Below, in pieces: positions 17,332 to 26,055 of a stretch of 64,000 bases of DNA. Each line of letters begins with the position of its first letter. Position 1 is the first letter of the stretch. The translations under genes were made by a program, and so were the position numbers. The DNA lies in contig NZ_JACBJQ010000014.1 in assembly GCF_013404075.1 (NCBI RefSeq), positions 62,001-126,000 of the forward strand, in the 5' to 3' direction. The notes beneath the pieces were generated by a model. It ran no database searches, had not been told where the DNA came from, and saw nothing but the letters and a program-made list of their open reading frames with translations. This DNA is from Mycolicibacterium vinylchloridicum. GTDB taxonomy: Bacteria; Actinomycetota; Actinomycetes; Mycobacteriales; Mycobacteriaceae.

Positions 17332-20300
17332 ATGGGTATCAAAGTGGCGCTGGAGCACCGCACCAGTTACACCTTCGACCGGTTGGTCGAGGTGCATCCG
17401 CATATCGTCCGGCTGCGGCCGGCGCCGCACTCCCGCACGCCCATCGAGGCGTATTCACTCGAGGTCGAGCCCGCCGACCATTTCGTCAACTGGCAGCAGG
17501 ACGCGTTCGGAAACTTCCTCGCCCGGCTGGTTTTCCCGACCAGGACCCGCCAGCTGACCATCAAGGTCGGATTGATCGCCGACTTGAAAGTGATCAACCC
17601 GTTCGACTTCTTCATCGAGGACTACGCCGAGACCTTCCCGTTCGCGTACCCCAAGGCGCTCAAGGACGATCTCGAGCCCTATCTGCGGCCCGTCGACGAG
17701 GCCGAGGAAGGCTCGGGCCCGGGAGAGCTGGTGAGCGACTGGGTGCGCAACTTCGTCGTCAAGCCCGGGACGCGGACCATCGACTTCCTCGTCGCGCTCA
17801 ACCGCGCGGTGAACGGCGACGTCGGCTACAGCCTGCGGATGGAACCCGGCGTGCAGGCCCCGGACTTCACCCTGCGGACCGGCATCGGCTCCTGCCGCGA
17901 CTCGGCCTGGCTGCTGGTGTCGATCCTGCGTGAGCTCGGCCTGGCCGCCCGGTTCGTGTCCGGCTATCTGGTCCAGCTGTCGTCGGACATCGAGGCGCTC
18001 GACGGCCCGTCCGGACCGGCCGCCGACTTCACCGACCTGCACGCCTGGACCGAGGTGTACATCCCCGGCGCCGGCTGGATCGGGCTGGACCCCACCTCGG
18101 GACTGTTCGCCGGGGAGGGACACATCCCACTGGCCGCCACCCCGCACCCGTCGTCGGCAGCCCCGATCACCGGCGCCACCGGGGTGGCCGAAGCGACACT
18201 GGATTTCGCCAACATCGTCACCCGCGTCCACGAGGACCCGCGCGTCACGCTGCCCTACACCGATGCGGCATGGGCGGCCATCGACGCGCTCGGTGCCCGC
18301 ATCGACCAACGGCTGGCCGATGCCGACGTGCGGCTCACCGTCGGCGGAGAGCCGACGTTCGTTTCGGTGGACAACCAGGTCGACGAGGAGTGGATCACCG
18401 CCGCCGACGGCCCGCACAAGCGGGAGCGAGCCTCGGTGCTGGCCGCGCGATTGAAGGCGGTGTGGGCGCCGGGCGGTCTGGTGCAACGTAACCAGGGCAA
18501 GTGGTACCCCGGAGAACCGTTGCCGCGCTGGCAGATCGGAATCCATTGGCGTCGCGACGGGAAGCCGTTGTGGAGCGATCCCGCGCTGTTGGCCGACCCG
18601 TGGGGTAGCGAGTACGTCGAGGTCAAACCCGAGAGCGCCCAACAGCTGCTGTCGGTCATCGCCGACGATCTGGGATTGCCGGCCACCCAGGTGCGCCCGG
18701 CCTACGAGGACCCGCTGAGCCGGCTCGCACACCAGGTCCGGATGCCCTCCGGCGACCCGGTCGACCCCGACGAGGATCTGGAAACCGACAGCCCCCAAGC
18801 CCGAGCAGATCTGCTGGCCCGCCTCGAGGAGTCGGTCGTCGAGCCGGCCGCGTACCTGCTGCCGCTGCACCGCCGCGAGGACGACGCCGGCTGGGCCAGT
18901 GCGGACTGGCGGCTGCGCCGGGGCCGCGTCGTGCTGCTGGAGGGCGACTCGCCGGCCGGGCTGCGGCTGCCGCTCGGCTCGATCAGCTGGCATCCGCCGC
19001 GGCCGGCACGGCACGCCGACCCGATCGCGAGCGGAATTCGCGCGCTGCCCGCCGACCGGGAGGACTCCGCCGCGGCGGTGGAGGACGCCGACACCTCGCC
19101 CACCACCGCGATGGTGGCCGAGGTACGCGATGGCCTGCTGTATGTCTTCATTCCGCCCACCGAGGAGCTGGAGCACTTCATCGACGTGATCGCCCGCGTG
19201 GAGGCGGCCGCGGCGAAGGTCGGCTGCGCGGTGGTGATCGAGGGCTACGGCCCGCCGTCCGACGCGCGGCTGGAATCGATGTCGGTGACGCCCGACCCCG
19301 GTGTCATCGAGGTCAACGTGGCGCCCAGCAAGAGCTTCGCCGAGCAACGCGATCAACTGCGGACGCTGTACGCGGAGGCCCGTCAGGCCCGTCTGTCGAC
19401 CGAATCGTTCGACGTCGACGGCACCCACAGCGGCACCGGCGGCGGCAACCACATCACGCTGGGTGGCATCACCCCGGCCGATTCTCCGTTGCTGCGGCGG
19501 CCGGATCTGCTGGTGTCGCTGTTGACCTACTGGCAGCGGCACCCGGCGCTGTCGTATCTGTTCGCCGGCCGGTTCATCGGCACCACGTCGCAGGCGCCCC
19601 GGGTCGACGAGGGCCGGTCCGAAGCGCTGTACGAACTCGAGATCGCGTTCGCCGAGATCGCCCGGCTGACGCAGTCGGGCGCATCCAAACCGTGGGTGAC
19701 CGACCGCGCCCTGCGGCACCTGCTCACCGACATCACCGGCAACACCCACCGGGCCGAGTTCTGCATCGACAAGCTCTACAGCCCCGACAGCGCCCGCGGC
19801 CGGCTGGGCCTGCTGGAGCTCCGCGGCTTCGAGATGCCGCCCCACTACCAGATGGCGATGGTGCAGTCGCTGCTGGTGCGTGCGCTGGTGGCCCGGTTCT
19901 GGGAGCAGCCGCTGAGGGCCCCGTTGATCCGGCACGGGCTCAATCTGCACGGCCGATACCTGTTGCCGCACTACATCATTCACGATATCGCCGACGTGTG
20001 TGCGGATCTGCGCGCGCACGGCATCAACTTCGACACCAGCTGGCTGGATCCGTTCACCGAGTTCCGGTTCCCGCGGGTGGGCACCGCGGTGTTCGACCAC
20101 GTGGAGATCGAGCTGCGCGGAGCCATCGAACCGTGGAACACCCTCGGTGAGGAATCCACCGGCACCGGCACCGCGCGCTACGTCGACTCCTCGGTGGAGC
20201 GGATCCAGGTCCGCACGATCGGCGCGGATCGGCAGCGCCACGTGCTGACCTGCAACGGCTACCCGATCCCGATGCTGGCCACCGACAATCCCGACGTCCA

Positions 20301-20646
20301 GGTGGGCGGTGTGCGGTACCGCGCGTGGCAGCCGCCGAGTGCGCTGCACCCGACGATCACCGTCGACGGCCCGCTGCGCTTCGAGTTGGTGGACATCGCC
20401 ACCGGGACCTCCCGCGGCGGATGCACCTACCACGTGTCTCATCCCGGCGGCCGGTCCTATGACAGCCCACCGGTCAACGCCGTGGAGGCCGAGTCGCGCC
20501 GCGGCCGCCGGTTCGAGGCGACCGGGTTCACTCCCGGCAAGGTCGACGTCGCCGACATCCGGGAGAAGCAGGCCCGGCAATCGACCGACGTCGGCGCCGC
20601 CGGCATCCTCGACCTGCGCCGGGTGCGCACCGTGCTGCAGAACTGA
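17332..20646 (+). CDS. transglutaminase-like/DUF2126 fusion protein
   Basis: This 1104-residue protein starts with the bacterial transglutaminase N-terminal beta domain (about 1-80). A transglutaminase-like core follows, with catalytic Cys 188 (G-S-C-R-D), His 237 (L-H-A-W) and Asp 253 (L-D-P-T). The rest is DUF2126 (about 325-1100), beginning D-A-D-V-R-L-T-V-G-G-E-P-T-F. The M. tuberculosis homologue is, from memory, Rv2566. Transglutaminase-fold enzymes cleave or form amide bonds; the family here is predicted to act on peptide tags with an ATP-grasp ligase. The ATG at 17332 is only modestly supported by an SD. It heads a four-gene cluster. No signal peptide is seen, so it is probably cytoplasmic. 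Confidence 0.9.
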   Translation: MGIKVALEHRTSYTFDRLVEVHPHIVRLRPAPHSRTPIEAYSLEVEPADHFVNWQQDAFGNFLARLVFPTRTRQLTIKVGLIADLKVINPFDFFIEDYAETFPFAYPKALKDDLEPYLRPVDEAEEGSGPGELVSDWVRNFVVKPGTRTIDFLVALNRAVNGDVGYSLRMEPGVQAPDFTLRTGIGSCRDSAWLLVSILRELGLAARFVSGYLVQLSSDIEALDGPSGPAADFTDLHAWTEVYIPGAGWIGLDPTSGLFAGEGHIPLAATPHPSSAAPITGATGVAEATLDFANIVTRVHEDPRVTLPYTDAAWAAIDALGARIDQRLADADVRLTVGGEPTFVSVDNQVDEEWITAADGPHKRERASVLAARLKAVWAPGGLVQRNQGKWYPGEPLPRWQIGIHWRRDGKPLWSDPALLADPWGSEYVEVKPESAQQLLSVIADDLGLPATQVRPAYEDPLSRLAHQVRMPSGDPVDPDEDLETDSPQARADLLARLEESVVEPAAYLLPLHRREDDAGWASADWRLRRGRVVLLEGDSPAGLRLPLGSISWHPPRPARHADPIASGIRALPADREDSAAAVEDADTSPTTAMVAEVRDGLLYVFIPPTEELEHFIDVIARVEAAAAKVGCAVVIEGYGPPSDARLESMSVTPDPGVIEVNVAPSKSFAEQRDQLRTLYAEARQARLSTESFDVDGTHSGTGGGNHITLGGITPADSPLLRRPDLLVSLLTYWQRHPALSYLFAGRFIGTTSQAPRVDEGRSEALYELEIAFAEIARLTQSGASKPWVTDRALRHLLTDITGNTHRAEFCIDKLYSPDSARGRLGLLELRGFEMPPHYQMAMVQSLLVRALVARFWEQPLRAPLIRHGLNLHGRYLLPHYIIHDIADVCADLRAHGINFDTSWLDPFTEFRFPRVGTAVFDHVEIELRGAIEPWNTLGEESTGTGTARYVDSSVERIQVRTIGADRQRHVLTCNGYPIPMLATDNPDVQVGGVRYRAWQPPSALHPTITVDGPLRFELVDIATGTSRGGCTYHVSHPGGRSYDSPPVNAVEAESRRGRRFEATGFTPGKVDVADIREKQARQSTDVGAAGILDLRRVRTVLQN

Positions 20647-20654
20647 TGGGTTCA

Positions 20655-20677
20655 CCCCGACCCGAATGTGGTCGGGG
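20655..20677. other. strong intergenic hairpin without a U-tract
   Basis: CCCCGACC (20655-20662) and GGTCGGGG (20670-20677) form a perfect 8-bp stem with a seven-base loop, nine bases after the DUF2126 stop. No T-run follows, so it is either a U-less terminator or attenuator, or an RNA stability element between the first and second cluster genes. Confidence 0.55.
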
Positions 20678-20728
20678 CGGGCGATCCTCGTAAGTTTGCT
20701 TCAAGTTCTTCAGTCAGGAGGTGGGCCG

Positions 20729-23398
20729 TTGTCGCTGTCGGCCGCCGGTTCTGGCTTGACCCGGCCCAGCCATGACCCCGACCGCCTTCTGGCCGGCTAC
20801 GGGGCCGCCTCCGCCCAGGACACGCTGTTCGACCTGCGTGGCGGCGGTGGCGCCTATGGCGGCACCGGGTACGACGAATTCGTCGACGCCACCGGTACCG
20901 TGCGCCCGTCATGGCAGGAGCTCGGCGATCTCATCGGCGAGCGTGGCCGTGCCGGGCTGGAACGGCTGCGCGTTGTGGTCCGCGGCCTCGTCGACAACGA
21001 CGGCATCACCTACATCGAGGTAGACCACGACGGTGAAGCCGTCACCAACGGCCAGGGCATCGCGATGCCCGGCCCGTGGCATCTGGACGGGATACCGCTG
21101 CTGCTGTCCGCCGAGGACTGGGAGACGCTGGAAGCCGGTGTGGTGCAGCGGTCCCGCATCCTCGACGGCGTCCTGACCGATCTGTACGGCGAGCGCCGCG
21201 CGATCACCAGCGGGATCCTGCCGCCGCAGCTGCTGTTCGGCCACCCTGGTTACATCCGGGCCGCCCGCGGCATCGAGAACCCGGGTCGGCACCAGCTGTT
21301 CATGCTCGGCTGCGATGTGAGCCGGGCCGCCGACGCGCGGTTCGTGGTCAACGCCGACTGGGCGCAGGCGCCGTCGGGAGCCGGCTATGCGCTGGCCGAC
21401 CGCCGGGTCGTCGCGCATGCGGTGCCCGACGTCTACGAGCGCATCGGCCCGCGGCCCGCGTCGCCCTTCGCCCAAGCGCTGCGGCTGGCGCTCATCGAGG
21501 CCGCGCCCGAGGCCGCCGAGGACCCGGTGGTCGTGGTGCTCAGCCCCGGTATTCACTCCGAAACAGCATTCGATCAGGCCTATCTGGCGTCGGTGCTGGG
21601 TTTCCCGCTGGTGGAGAGCGCCGATCTGGTGGTGCGCGACGGCAAGCTGTGTATGCGGTCGCTTGGCACGTTGAAGCGGGTCGACGTGGTGCTGCGCCGC
21701 GTCGACGCCGAATACGCCGACCCACTGGATCTGCGGCCCGACTCACGGCTGGGTGTCGTCGGCCTGGTCGAGATGCAACGGCGCGGTGCGGTGACGGTGG
21801 TCAACACCCTCGGTGCCGGGATCCTGGAAAGTCCTGGGCTGCAACGCTTTCTGCCTCAGCTGGCGGAGCGGATGCTGGGGGAGAAGCCGCTGCTGGACAC
21901 TCCGCAGCTGTACTGGGGCGGATTCGAGCGGGAACGCTCGCATCTGCTGGCCCGGCTGGGCACCCTGCTGATCAAGTCGACTGTGGGCGGCGAGACCATC
22001 GTGGGTCCGGCGCTGTCGACGGCGCAGCGCGACGAGGTCGCCGCCCGCATCGAGGCACAGCCCTGGGAATGGGTCGGCCAGGAACTGCCGCAGTTCTCGT
22101 CGGCCCCCACCGACTATTACCCGGGTGGGTTGTCGGCGGCCAGCGTCGGCCTGCGGATGTTCACCGTGTCGCAGCGCGGCGGGTACGCGCCGATGATCGG
22201 CGGGCTCGGTTATGTGCTGGCGCCCGGCAATGCCGCGTACAAGCTGAAAACCGTTGCTGCCAAGGATGTCTGGGTGCGGCCGCCGACCAGGATGAAGGCC
22301 GACGCGCTGACCGTCCCGCCCGTCGAACTGCCAAGCGGCACCCGCTTCATCAGCTCGCCGCGTGTGCTGTCCGACCTGTTCTGGATGGGCCGTTACGGCG
22401 AGCGGACCGAGAACCTGGCCCGCCTGCTGATCGTCACCCGCGAGCGCTATCACGAGTACCGCTACCGCCAGGACATGGAGGGCAGCGAATGCGTGCCGGT
22501 GCTGCTGGGCGCACTCGGTGCGCTCACCGGGACCGACACCGAGGCAGCTGGCAGCTATGCCGACGCGGTCGCCGGCGCCCAGCGCACGCTCTGGTCGCTG
22601 ACGGTCGACCGGGTGCGCGCGGGATCGCTGGCCCAATCCGTCGAACGACTGGGACTGGCCGCCCGGTCGGTGCGCGACCAGATGTCCAACGACACCTGGA
22701 TGGTGCTCGGCGCTGTCGAGCGGGCACTGGCCGAGCAGGCCGGGGCACCGCCCAGCCCGCAACGCGGAAGCCGGGTCGCCGACGACACCGCGCTGGCCAC
22801 CGCCCAGCAGCAGGCGCTGGCCGGCATGCTGGCGCTGTCGGGGGTGGCCGCCGAATCGATGGTGCGCGACGCAGGCTGGACGATGATGGACATCGGCAAA
22901 CGCATCGAGCGTGGGCTCGCGTTGTCCGCGCTGCTGCGGGCGACGCTGACCACCGAGCGCAGCGCGGGCGCCGAACAGACCATTACCGAGTCAGCCTTGG
23001 TGGTGTGCGAGTCGTCGGTCATCTACCGCAGGCGCAACCTGGGCAAGGTCAGTGTGGCGGCGGTGGCCGACCTCGTGCTGTTCGACGGGGAGAACCCCAG
23101 ATCGTTGGTCTACCAGCTGGAACGGCTGCGATCGAACTTGCGCGCGCTGCCGGGTGCGTCGGGCTCGTCGCGACCGGAACGCCTGGTCGACGACATCGGT
23201 ACGCGGCTGCGCCGGCTGGACCCGGCTGACCTCGAAGCCGTCGACGACGAGGGGCACCGGGCCGAACTCGATGCACTGCTGGGCTGGATTCACAACGCAC
23301 TGCGGGACCTCTCCGACCTCATCACTCGCGCGCAGCTGTCGCTGCCCGGCGACATGCAGCCGCTGTGGGGACCCGATCAGCGACGGGTGATGCCATGA
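20729..23398 (+). CDS. circularly permuted ATP-grasp plus alpha-E protein
   Basis: This 889-residue fusion has an N-terminal circularly permuted ATP-grasp domain (about 30-520) and a C-terminal helical alpha-E domain (about 540-880) that begins S-P-R-V-L-S-D-L-F-W-M-G-R-Y-G-E-R. ATP-grasp enzymes form amide or peptide bonds with ATP. The alpha-E module is found with them and with transglutaminases in predicted peptide-synthesis systems. The homologue is, from memory, Rv2567 (similar length). I chose the TTG at 20729 because AGGAGG lies six bases upstream and the length then matches; the frame is open further upstream into the previous gene but has no good start. The end overlaps the next ATG (ATGA). 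Confidence 0.85.
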   Translation: MSLSAAGSGLTRPSHDPDRLLAGYGAASAQDTLFDLRGGGGAYGGTGYDEFVDATGTVRPSWQELGDLIGERGRAGLERLRVVVRGLVDNDGITYIEVDHDGEAVTNGQGIAMPGPWHLDGIPLLLSAEDWETLEAGVVQRSRILDGVLTDLYGERRAITSGILPPQLLFGHPGYIRAARGIENPGRHQLFMLGCDVSRAADARFVVNADWAQAPSGAGYALADRRVVAHAVPDVYERIGPRPASPFAQALRLALIEAAPEAAEDPVVVVLSPGIHSETAFDQAYLASVLGFPLVESADLVVRDGKLCMRSLGTLKRVDVVLRRVDAEYADPLDLRPDSRLGVVGLVEMQRRGAVTVVNTLGAGILESPGLQRFLPQLAERMLGEKPLLDTPQLYWGGFERERSHLLARLGTLLIKSTVGGETIVGPALSTAQRDEVAARIEAQPWEWVGQELPQFSSAPTDYYPGGLSAASVGLRMFTVSQRGGYAPMIGGLGYVLAPGNAAYKLKTVAAKDVWVRPPTRMKADALTVPPVELPSGTRFISSPRVLSDLFWMGRYGERTENLARLLIVTRERYHEYRYRQDMEGSECVPVLLGALGALTGTDTEAAGSYADAVAGAQRTLWSLTVDRVRAGSLAQSVERLGLAARSVRDQMSNDTWMVLGAVERALAEQAGAPPSPQRGSRVADDTALATAQQQALAGMLALSGVAAESMVRDAGWTMMDIGKRIERGLALSALLRATLTTERSAGAEQTITESALVVCESSVIYRRRNLGKVSVAAVADLVLFDGENPRSLVYQLERLRSNLRALPGASGSSRPERLVDDIGTRLRRLDPADLEAVDDEGHRAELDALLGWIHNALRDLSDLITRAQLSLPGDMQPLWGPDQRRVMP

Positions 23399-24327
23399 CG
23401 GCGGCGGGCAGGAGCGTAGCGACCGGGGGATCGACACGGGCGTATCGCATCACCCATCGCACGGAGTACAGCTACTCCGATGTGGTGACCAGTTCCTACG
23501 GCCGCGGCCACCTCACGCCGCGCGATACCACCGGGCAACGCTGCCTGTCGTACGAACTCGAGATCGATCCCGTGCCCGCCGACCGGTCCACCAGCCGCGA
23601 CGTGTACGGCAACATCAGCTCGTATTTCCATGTAACAGAACGGCACAACGCCCTGACCGTCACCAGCCGCTCCGTCGTCGAGGTCGACCCGCCGCCCGCC
23701 GAGCTGTACGAGGCGGGCTGGGCGCTGGCGCCCTGGGAGGCCGTCCGGCCGGTCGGCCACAACGGAGCGCTGGCGTCCGAGTTCACCCTGGACCTGCGCC
23801 CGCCCGAAATCACCGATGCGGTCCGCGCATACGCGGCTCCGAGCTTCCCTCCGGGCCGCCCGCTCGTCGAGGTTCTGCGCGACCTCAGCACGCGGATCTT
23901 CTCCGACTTCACCTACAAATCCGGGTCCACGACGGTGTCCACACAGGTGAGCGAGGTTTTGCGAGCCCGGGAAGGGGTATGTCAAGACTTCGCTCGGCTG
24001 GCGATCGCCTGCCTGCGCGCCAACGGATTGGCGGCGAGTTATGTGTCGGGATACCTCGCCACCGACCCGCCGCCGGGAAAGGAACGGATGTACGGCGTGG
24101 ACGCCACCCACGCCTGGGCCGCGGTATGGACGCCGCAAAACGATTGGCTCGGGCTGGATCCCACCAATGACCAACTGGTCGACGAGCGCTACATCACCGT
24201 TGGCTGGGGTCGCGACTACGCGGACATCCCGCCGCTGCGCGGCATCATCTACACGGACTCAGAACAGAGCGTCATCGATGTCTCGGTGGACGTGGCGCCA
24301 TACGAAGAGGGTGCTCTGCATGCGTGA
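23395..24327 (+). CDS. transglutaminase family protein
   Basis: This 310-residue protein has the bacterial transglutaminase N-terminal domain (about 15-100) and a transglutaminase-like core with Cys 196 (G-V-C-Q-D-F), His 239 (T-H-A-W) and Asp 255 (L-D-P-T), so the triad is intact. It is the stand-alone partner of the DUF2126 fusion and resembles Rv2569c from memory. The predicted role is cleaving or ligating the peptide built by the ATP-grasp partner, which is inference from conserved neighbourhoods. The ATG overlaps the preceding stop by four bases. The 3' end overlaps the next gene by eight bases, so the three genes are coupled. Confidence 0.9.
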   Translation: MTAAGRSVATGGSTRAYRITHRTEYSYSDVVTSSYGRGHLTPRDTTGQRCLSYELEIDPVPADRSTSRDVYGNISSYFHVTERHNALTVTSRSVVEVDPPPAELYEAGWALAPWEAVRPVGHNGALASEFTLDLRPPEITDAVRAYAAPSFPPGRPLVEVLRDLSTRIFSDFTYKSGSTTVSTQVSEVLRAREGVCQDFARLAIACLRANGLAASYVSGYLATDPPPGKERMYGVDATHAWAAVWTPQNDWLGLDPTNDQLVDERYITVGWGRDYADIPPLRGIIYTDSEQSVIDVSVDVAPYEEGALHA

Positions 24328-25357
24328 CTTCATCTGCCCCAACTGCGGCCAGCATCTGGCCTTCGAGAACTCGGTCTGCCTGTCGTGCGGCAGCAGGCTG
24401 GGATTCTCCCTGGACGACATGGCCTTTCTGGTGATCGCCTCCGGCGAGGGTAGCGAGCACGGTGGCGCGGTGGACGCCGCTGAGTATCAGCTGTGCGCCA
24501 ATCTCTATCTGGCCGAATGTAATTGGCTGGTCAAGGTGGAACCGATCCGTCAGCTGTGCACCTCGTGCCGACTCACCCGGACCCGACCTGACGATGCCGA
24601 GACCGAGGCGCTGGCGGCGTTCGCGCTGGCGGAGAAGGCCAAGCGACGCCTGATCGCCGAGTTGTACGAGCTCAAGCTGCCGATCGTCGGGCGGGACGTG
24701 GATCCGCAGTACGGGCTGGCCTTCGACCTGTTGTCCAGCGCCAAGGAGAAAGTGTTCACCGGCCACGACAACGGCGTGATCACACTGGATCTCGCCGAGG
24801 GTGATGACGTCCATCGTGAGCAGTTGCGCACCTCGATGGACGAGCCGTATCGCACGCTGCTCGGCCATTTTCGCCATGAGATCGGCCACTACTACTTCTA
24901 TCGGCTGGTCGGTACCTCGTCGGCGTATCTGCCGCGGTTCACCGAACTGTTCGGCGATCCCGACGCCGACTACCAGGCCGCACTGGACCGCCACTACAAC
25001 GAGGGCCCGCCGGCCGGCTGGGAAAAGAACTACGTCTCCTCCTATGCCACCATGCATCCCGCCGAGGACTGGGCCGAGACGTTCGCGCACTACCTGCACA
25101 TCCGGGACACCCTTGACACTTCCGCAGCCTTCGGGCTGGCGCCGGCCAACGCCACCTACGAGCGAAGAGTGCTGGGCCCCAGTGGTTTCGACAATATTCT
25201 CGAGATGTGGATGCCACTGGCCTGGTCGCTCAACATGGTGAACCGGTCGATGGGCAAGGATGACCTCTACCCGTTCGTGCTGCCGGTTCCGGTCCTGGAG
25301 AAGATGCGCTTCATCCACAGCGTCATCGACGACGTCACGTCTTCGTCGCAGAGCTGA
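24320..25357 (+). CDS. zinc-ribbon putative metallopeptidase
   Basis: This 345-residue protein begins with a zinc ribbon (C6-x2-C9, C20-x2-C23), with a further C80-x2-C83 pair. The downstream domain holds a metal-binding HEIGH at 186-190, and an acidic A-E-D-W-A-E-T-F-A-H segment near 250 could give the third ligand. This is the zinc-binding metallopeptidase family that accompanies the transglutaminase/ATP-grasp genes; the M. tuberculosis homologue is, from memory, Rv2568c. It may process the peptide or a target protein. The start ATG lies inside the end of the transglutaminase gene. No signal peptide is visible. Confidence 0.85.
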   Translation: MRDFICPNCGQHLAFENSVCLSCGSRLGFSLDDMAFLVIASGEGSEHGGAVDAAEYQLCANLYLAECNWLVKVEPIRQLCTSCRLTRTRPDDAETEALAAFALAEKAKRRLIAELYELKLPIVGRDVDPQYGLAFDLLSSAKEKVFTGHDNGVITLDLAEGDDVHREQLRTSMDEPYRTLLGHFRHEIGHYYFYRLVGTSSAYLPRFTELFGDPDADYQAALDRHYNEGPPAGWEKNYVSSYATMHPAEDWAETFAHYLHIRDTLDTSAAFGLAPANATYERRVLGPSGFDNILEMWMPLAWSLNMVNRSMGKDDLYPFVLPVPVLEKMRFIHSVIDDVTSSSQS

Positions 25358-25756
25358 CTACGCCGGTTCGATCAGCAGCGACACATCATGATGTAGGTGC
25401 GCCAGGCCCGTGTCGAAGGTGGCGAGTTGGCTGTGACGGCTGCGAGCCAGTTGAGCCAGGTAAGCATCGGTGACCTGTCGATGGCCGATCACCCCGGTCA
25501 GCCGTACATCCGTGAAAGACACACTGTCAGGCCAGAAATCGTGACGGTCGGCATCCTCGAGAGCGTTGACGACATCGCGTGCAGCATCTGCAGCGTGACC
25601 GGCGCGCACGAGGAAGCGCATGAGGCTCCCTTGGGTTATCGGACACGTCGCGAAGCTGCTATCAGTCGATGAGAACCACTTAACGGCGGGCCCGTGATGC
25701 ACGTGCTCGACGACCACCAAAGCGATCAACACATTGGAGTCGAGCAGCACGCTCAT
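25358..25756 (-). CDS. VapC-type PIN-domain toxin
   Basis: This 132-residue PIN-domain RNase-like toxin has acidic residues Asp 6 (L-L-D-S-N), Asp 97 (V-T-D-A-Y-L) and Asp 115 (T-F-D). The position usually held by a catalytic Glu is Gln 42 (P-I-T-Q-G-S), which I recall as common in an actinobacterial subfamily. VapC toxins cleave tRNA or rRNA when freed from VapB; the target here is unknown. The gene overlaps the antitoxin gene by four bases and its stop abuts the stop of the zinc-ribbon metallopeptidase gene with no gap. Confidence 0.88.
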   Translation of the reverse strand: MSVLLDSNVLIALVVVEHVHHGPAVKWFSSTDSSFATCPITQGSLMRFLVRAGHAADAARDVVNALEDADRHDFWPDSVSFTDVRLTGVIGHRQVTDAYLAQLARSRHSQLATFDTGLAHLHHDVSLLIEPA

Positions 25757-25983
25757 TCTTCGTCGTCCAGCGACCGCACGTCCTCGGACGTCACGACCCT
25801 GCCGACGCTGACGGCCGGCAGTCCGGTGAGTGCGTCCGTCGCTATGGGGGTCGTCGGGCGGTGGGCGCCGAGCCCCCGTCTCATGAGGTCGGCGACGGTC
25901 TCACTCAACGTGCGATGCGTGTCTCGTGCGATCGCCTGGGCCTGTTTGTGCAGCTCATCGGGCAAGTCGATGGTCGTACGCAT
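25753..25983 (-). CDS. VapB-type ribbon-helix-helix antitoxin
   Basis: This 76-residue protein opens with M-R-T-T-I-D-L-P-D-E-L, the DNA-binding strand and first helix of a ribbon-helix-helix antitoxin. An acidic C-terminal tail that would wrap the toxin follows (ends D-D-E-E). The ATG at 25983 is chosen because the fold begins there; a longer frame to 26016 would translate through the operator palindrome. It should bind that palindrome with VapC and repress its own operon. Confidence 0.85.
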   Translation of the reverse strand: MRTTIDLPDELHKQAQAIARDTHRTLSETVADLMRRGLGAHRPTTPIATDALTGLPAVSVGRVVTSEDVRSLDDEE

Positions 25984-25994
25984 TCCACAGTCTA

Positions 25995-26022
25995 GCATCA
26001 ATGCATCATGATGCACTGATGC
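25995..26022. promoter_or_regulatory. VapBC operator, near-perfect 28-bp palindrome
   Basis: A perfect 14-bp palindrome TGCATCATGATGCA (26002-26015) is flanked by outer arms GCATCA (25995-26000) and TGATGC (26017-26022). The only mismatched pair is at 26001/26016. It lies 11 bases upstream of the vapB ATG, where a VapBC complex would cover the promoter. Confidence 0.75.
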
Positions 26023-26055
26023 GAACTCGCCCCTTGCGCACTGCGCAGGTGGTTT

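Noticed and set aside
17455..20655. 1066-codon minus-strand frame opposite the transglutaminase-DUF2126 gene
   Set aside because: The plus strand has a full, motif-rich protein with the expected triad; the minus frame is its shadow.
20309..20728. Upstream extension of the ATP-grasp protein
   Set aside because: It lies in the end of the DUF2126 gene in another frame, and a TTG with perfect AGGAGG at 20729 gives the expected length.
25984..26016. Longer VapB start at 26016
   Set aside because: It would translate the operator palindrome; the ribbon-helix-helix fold begins at Met 25983.
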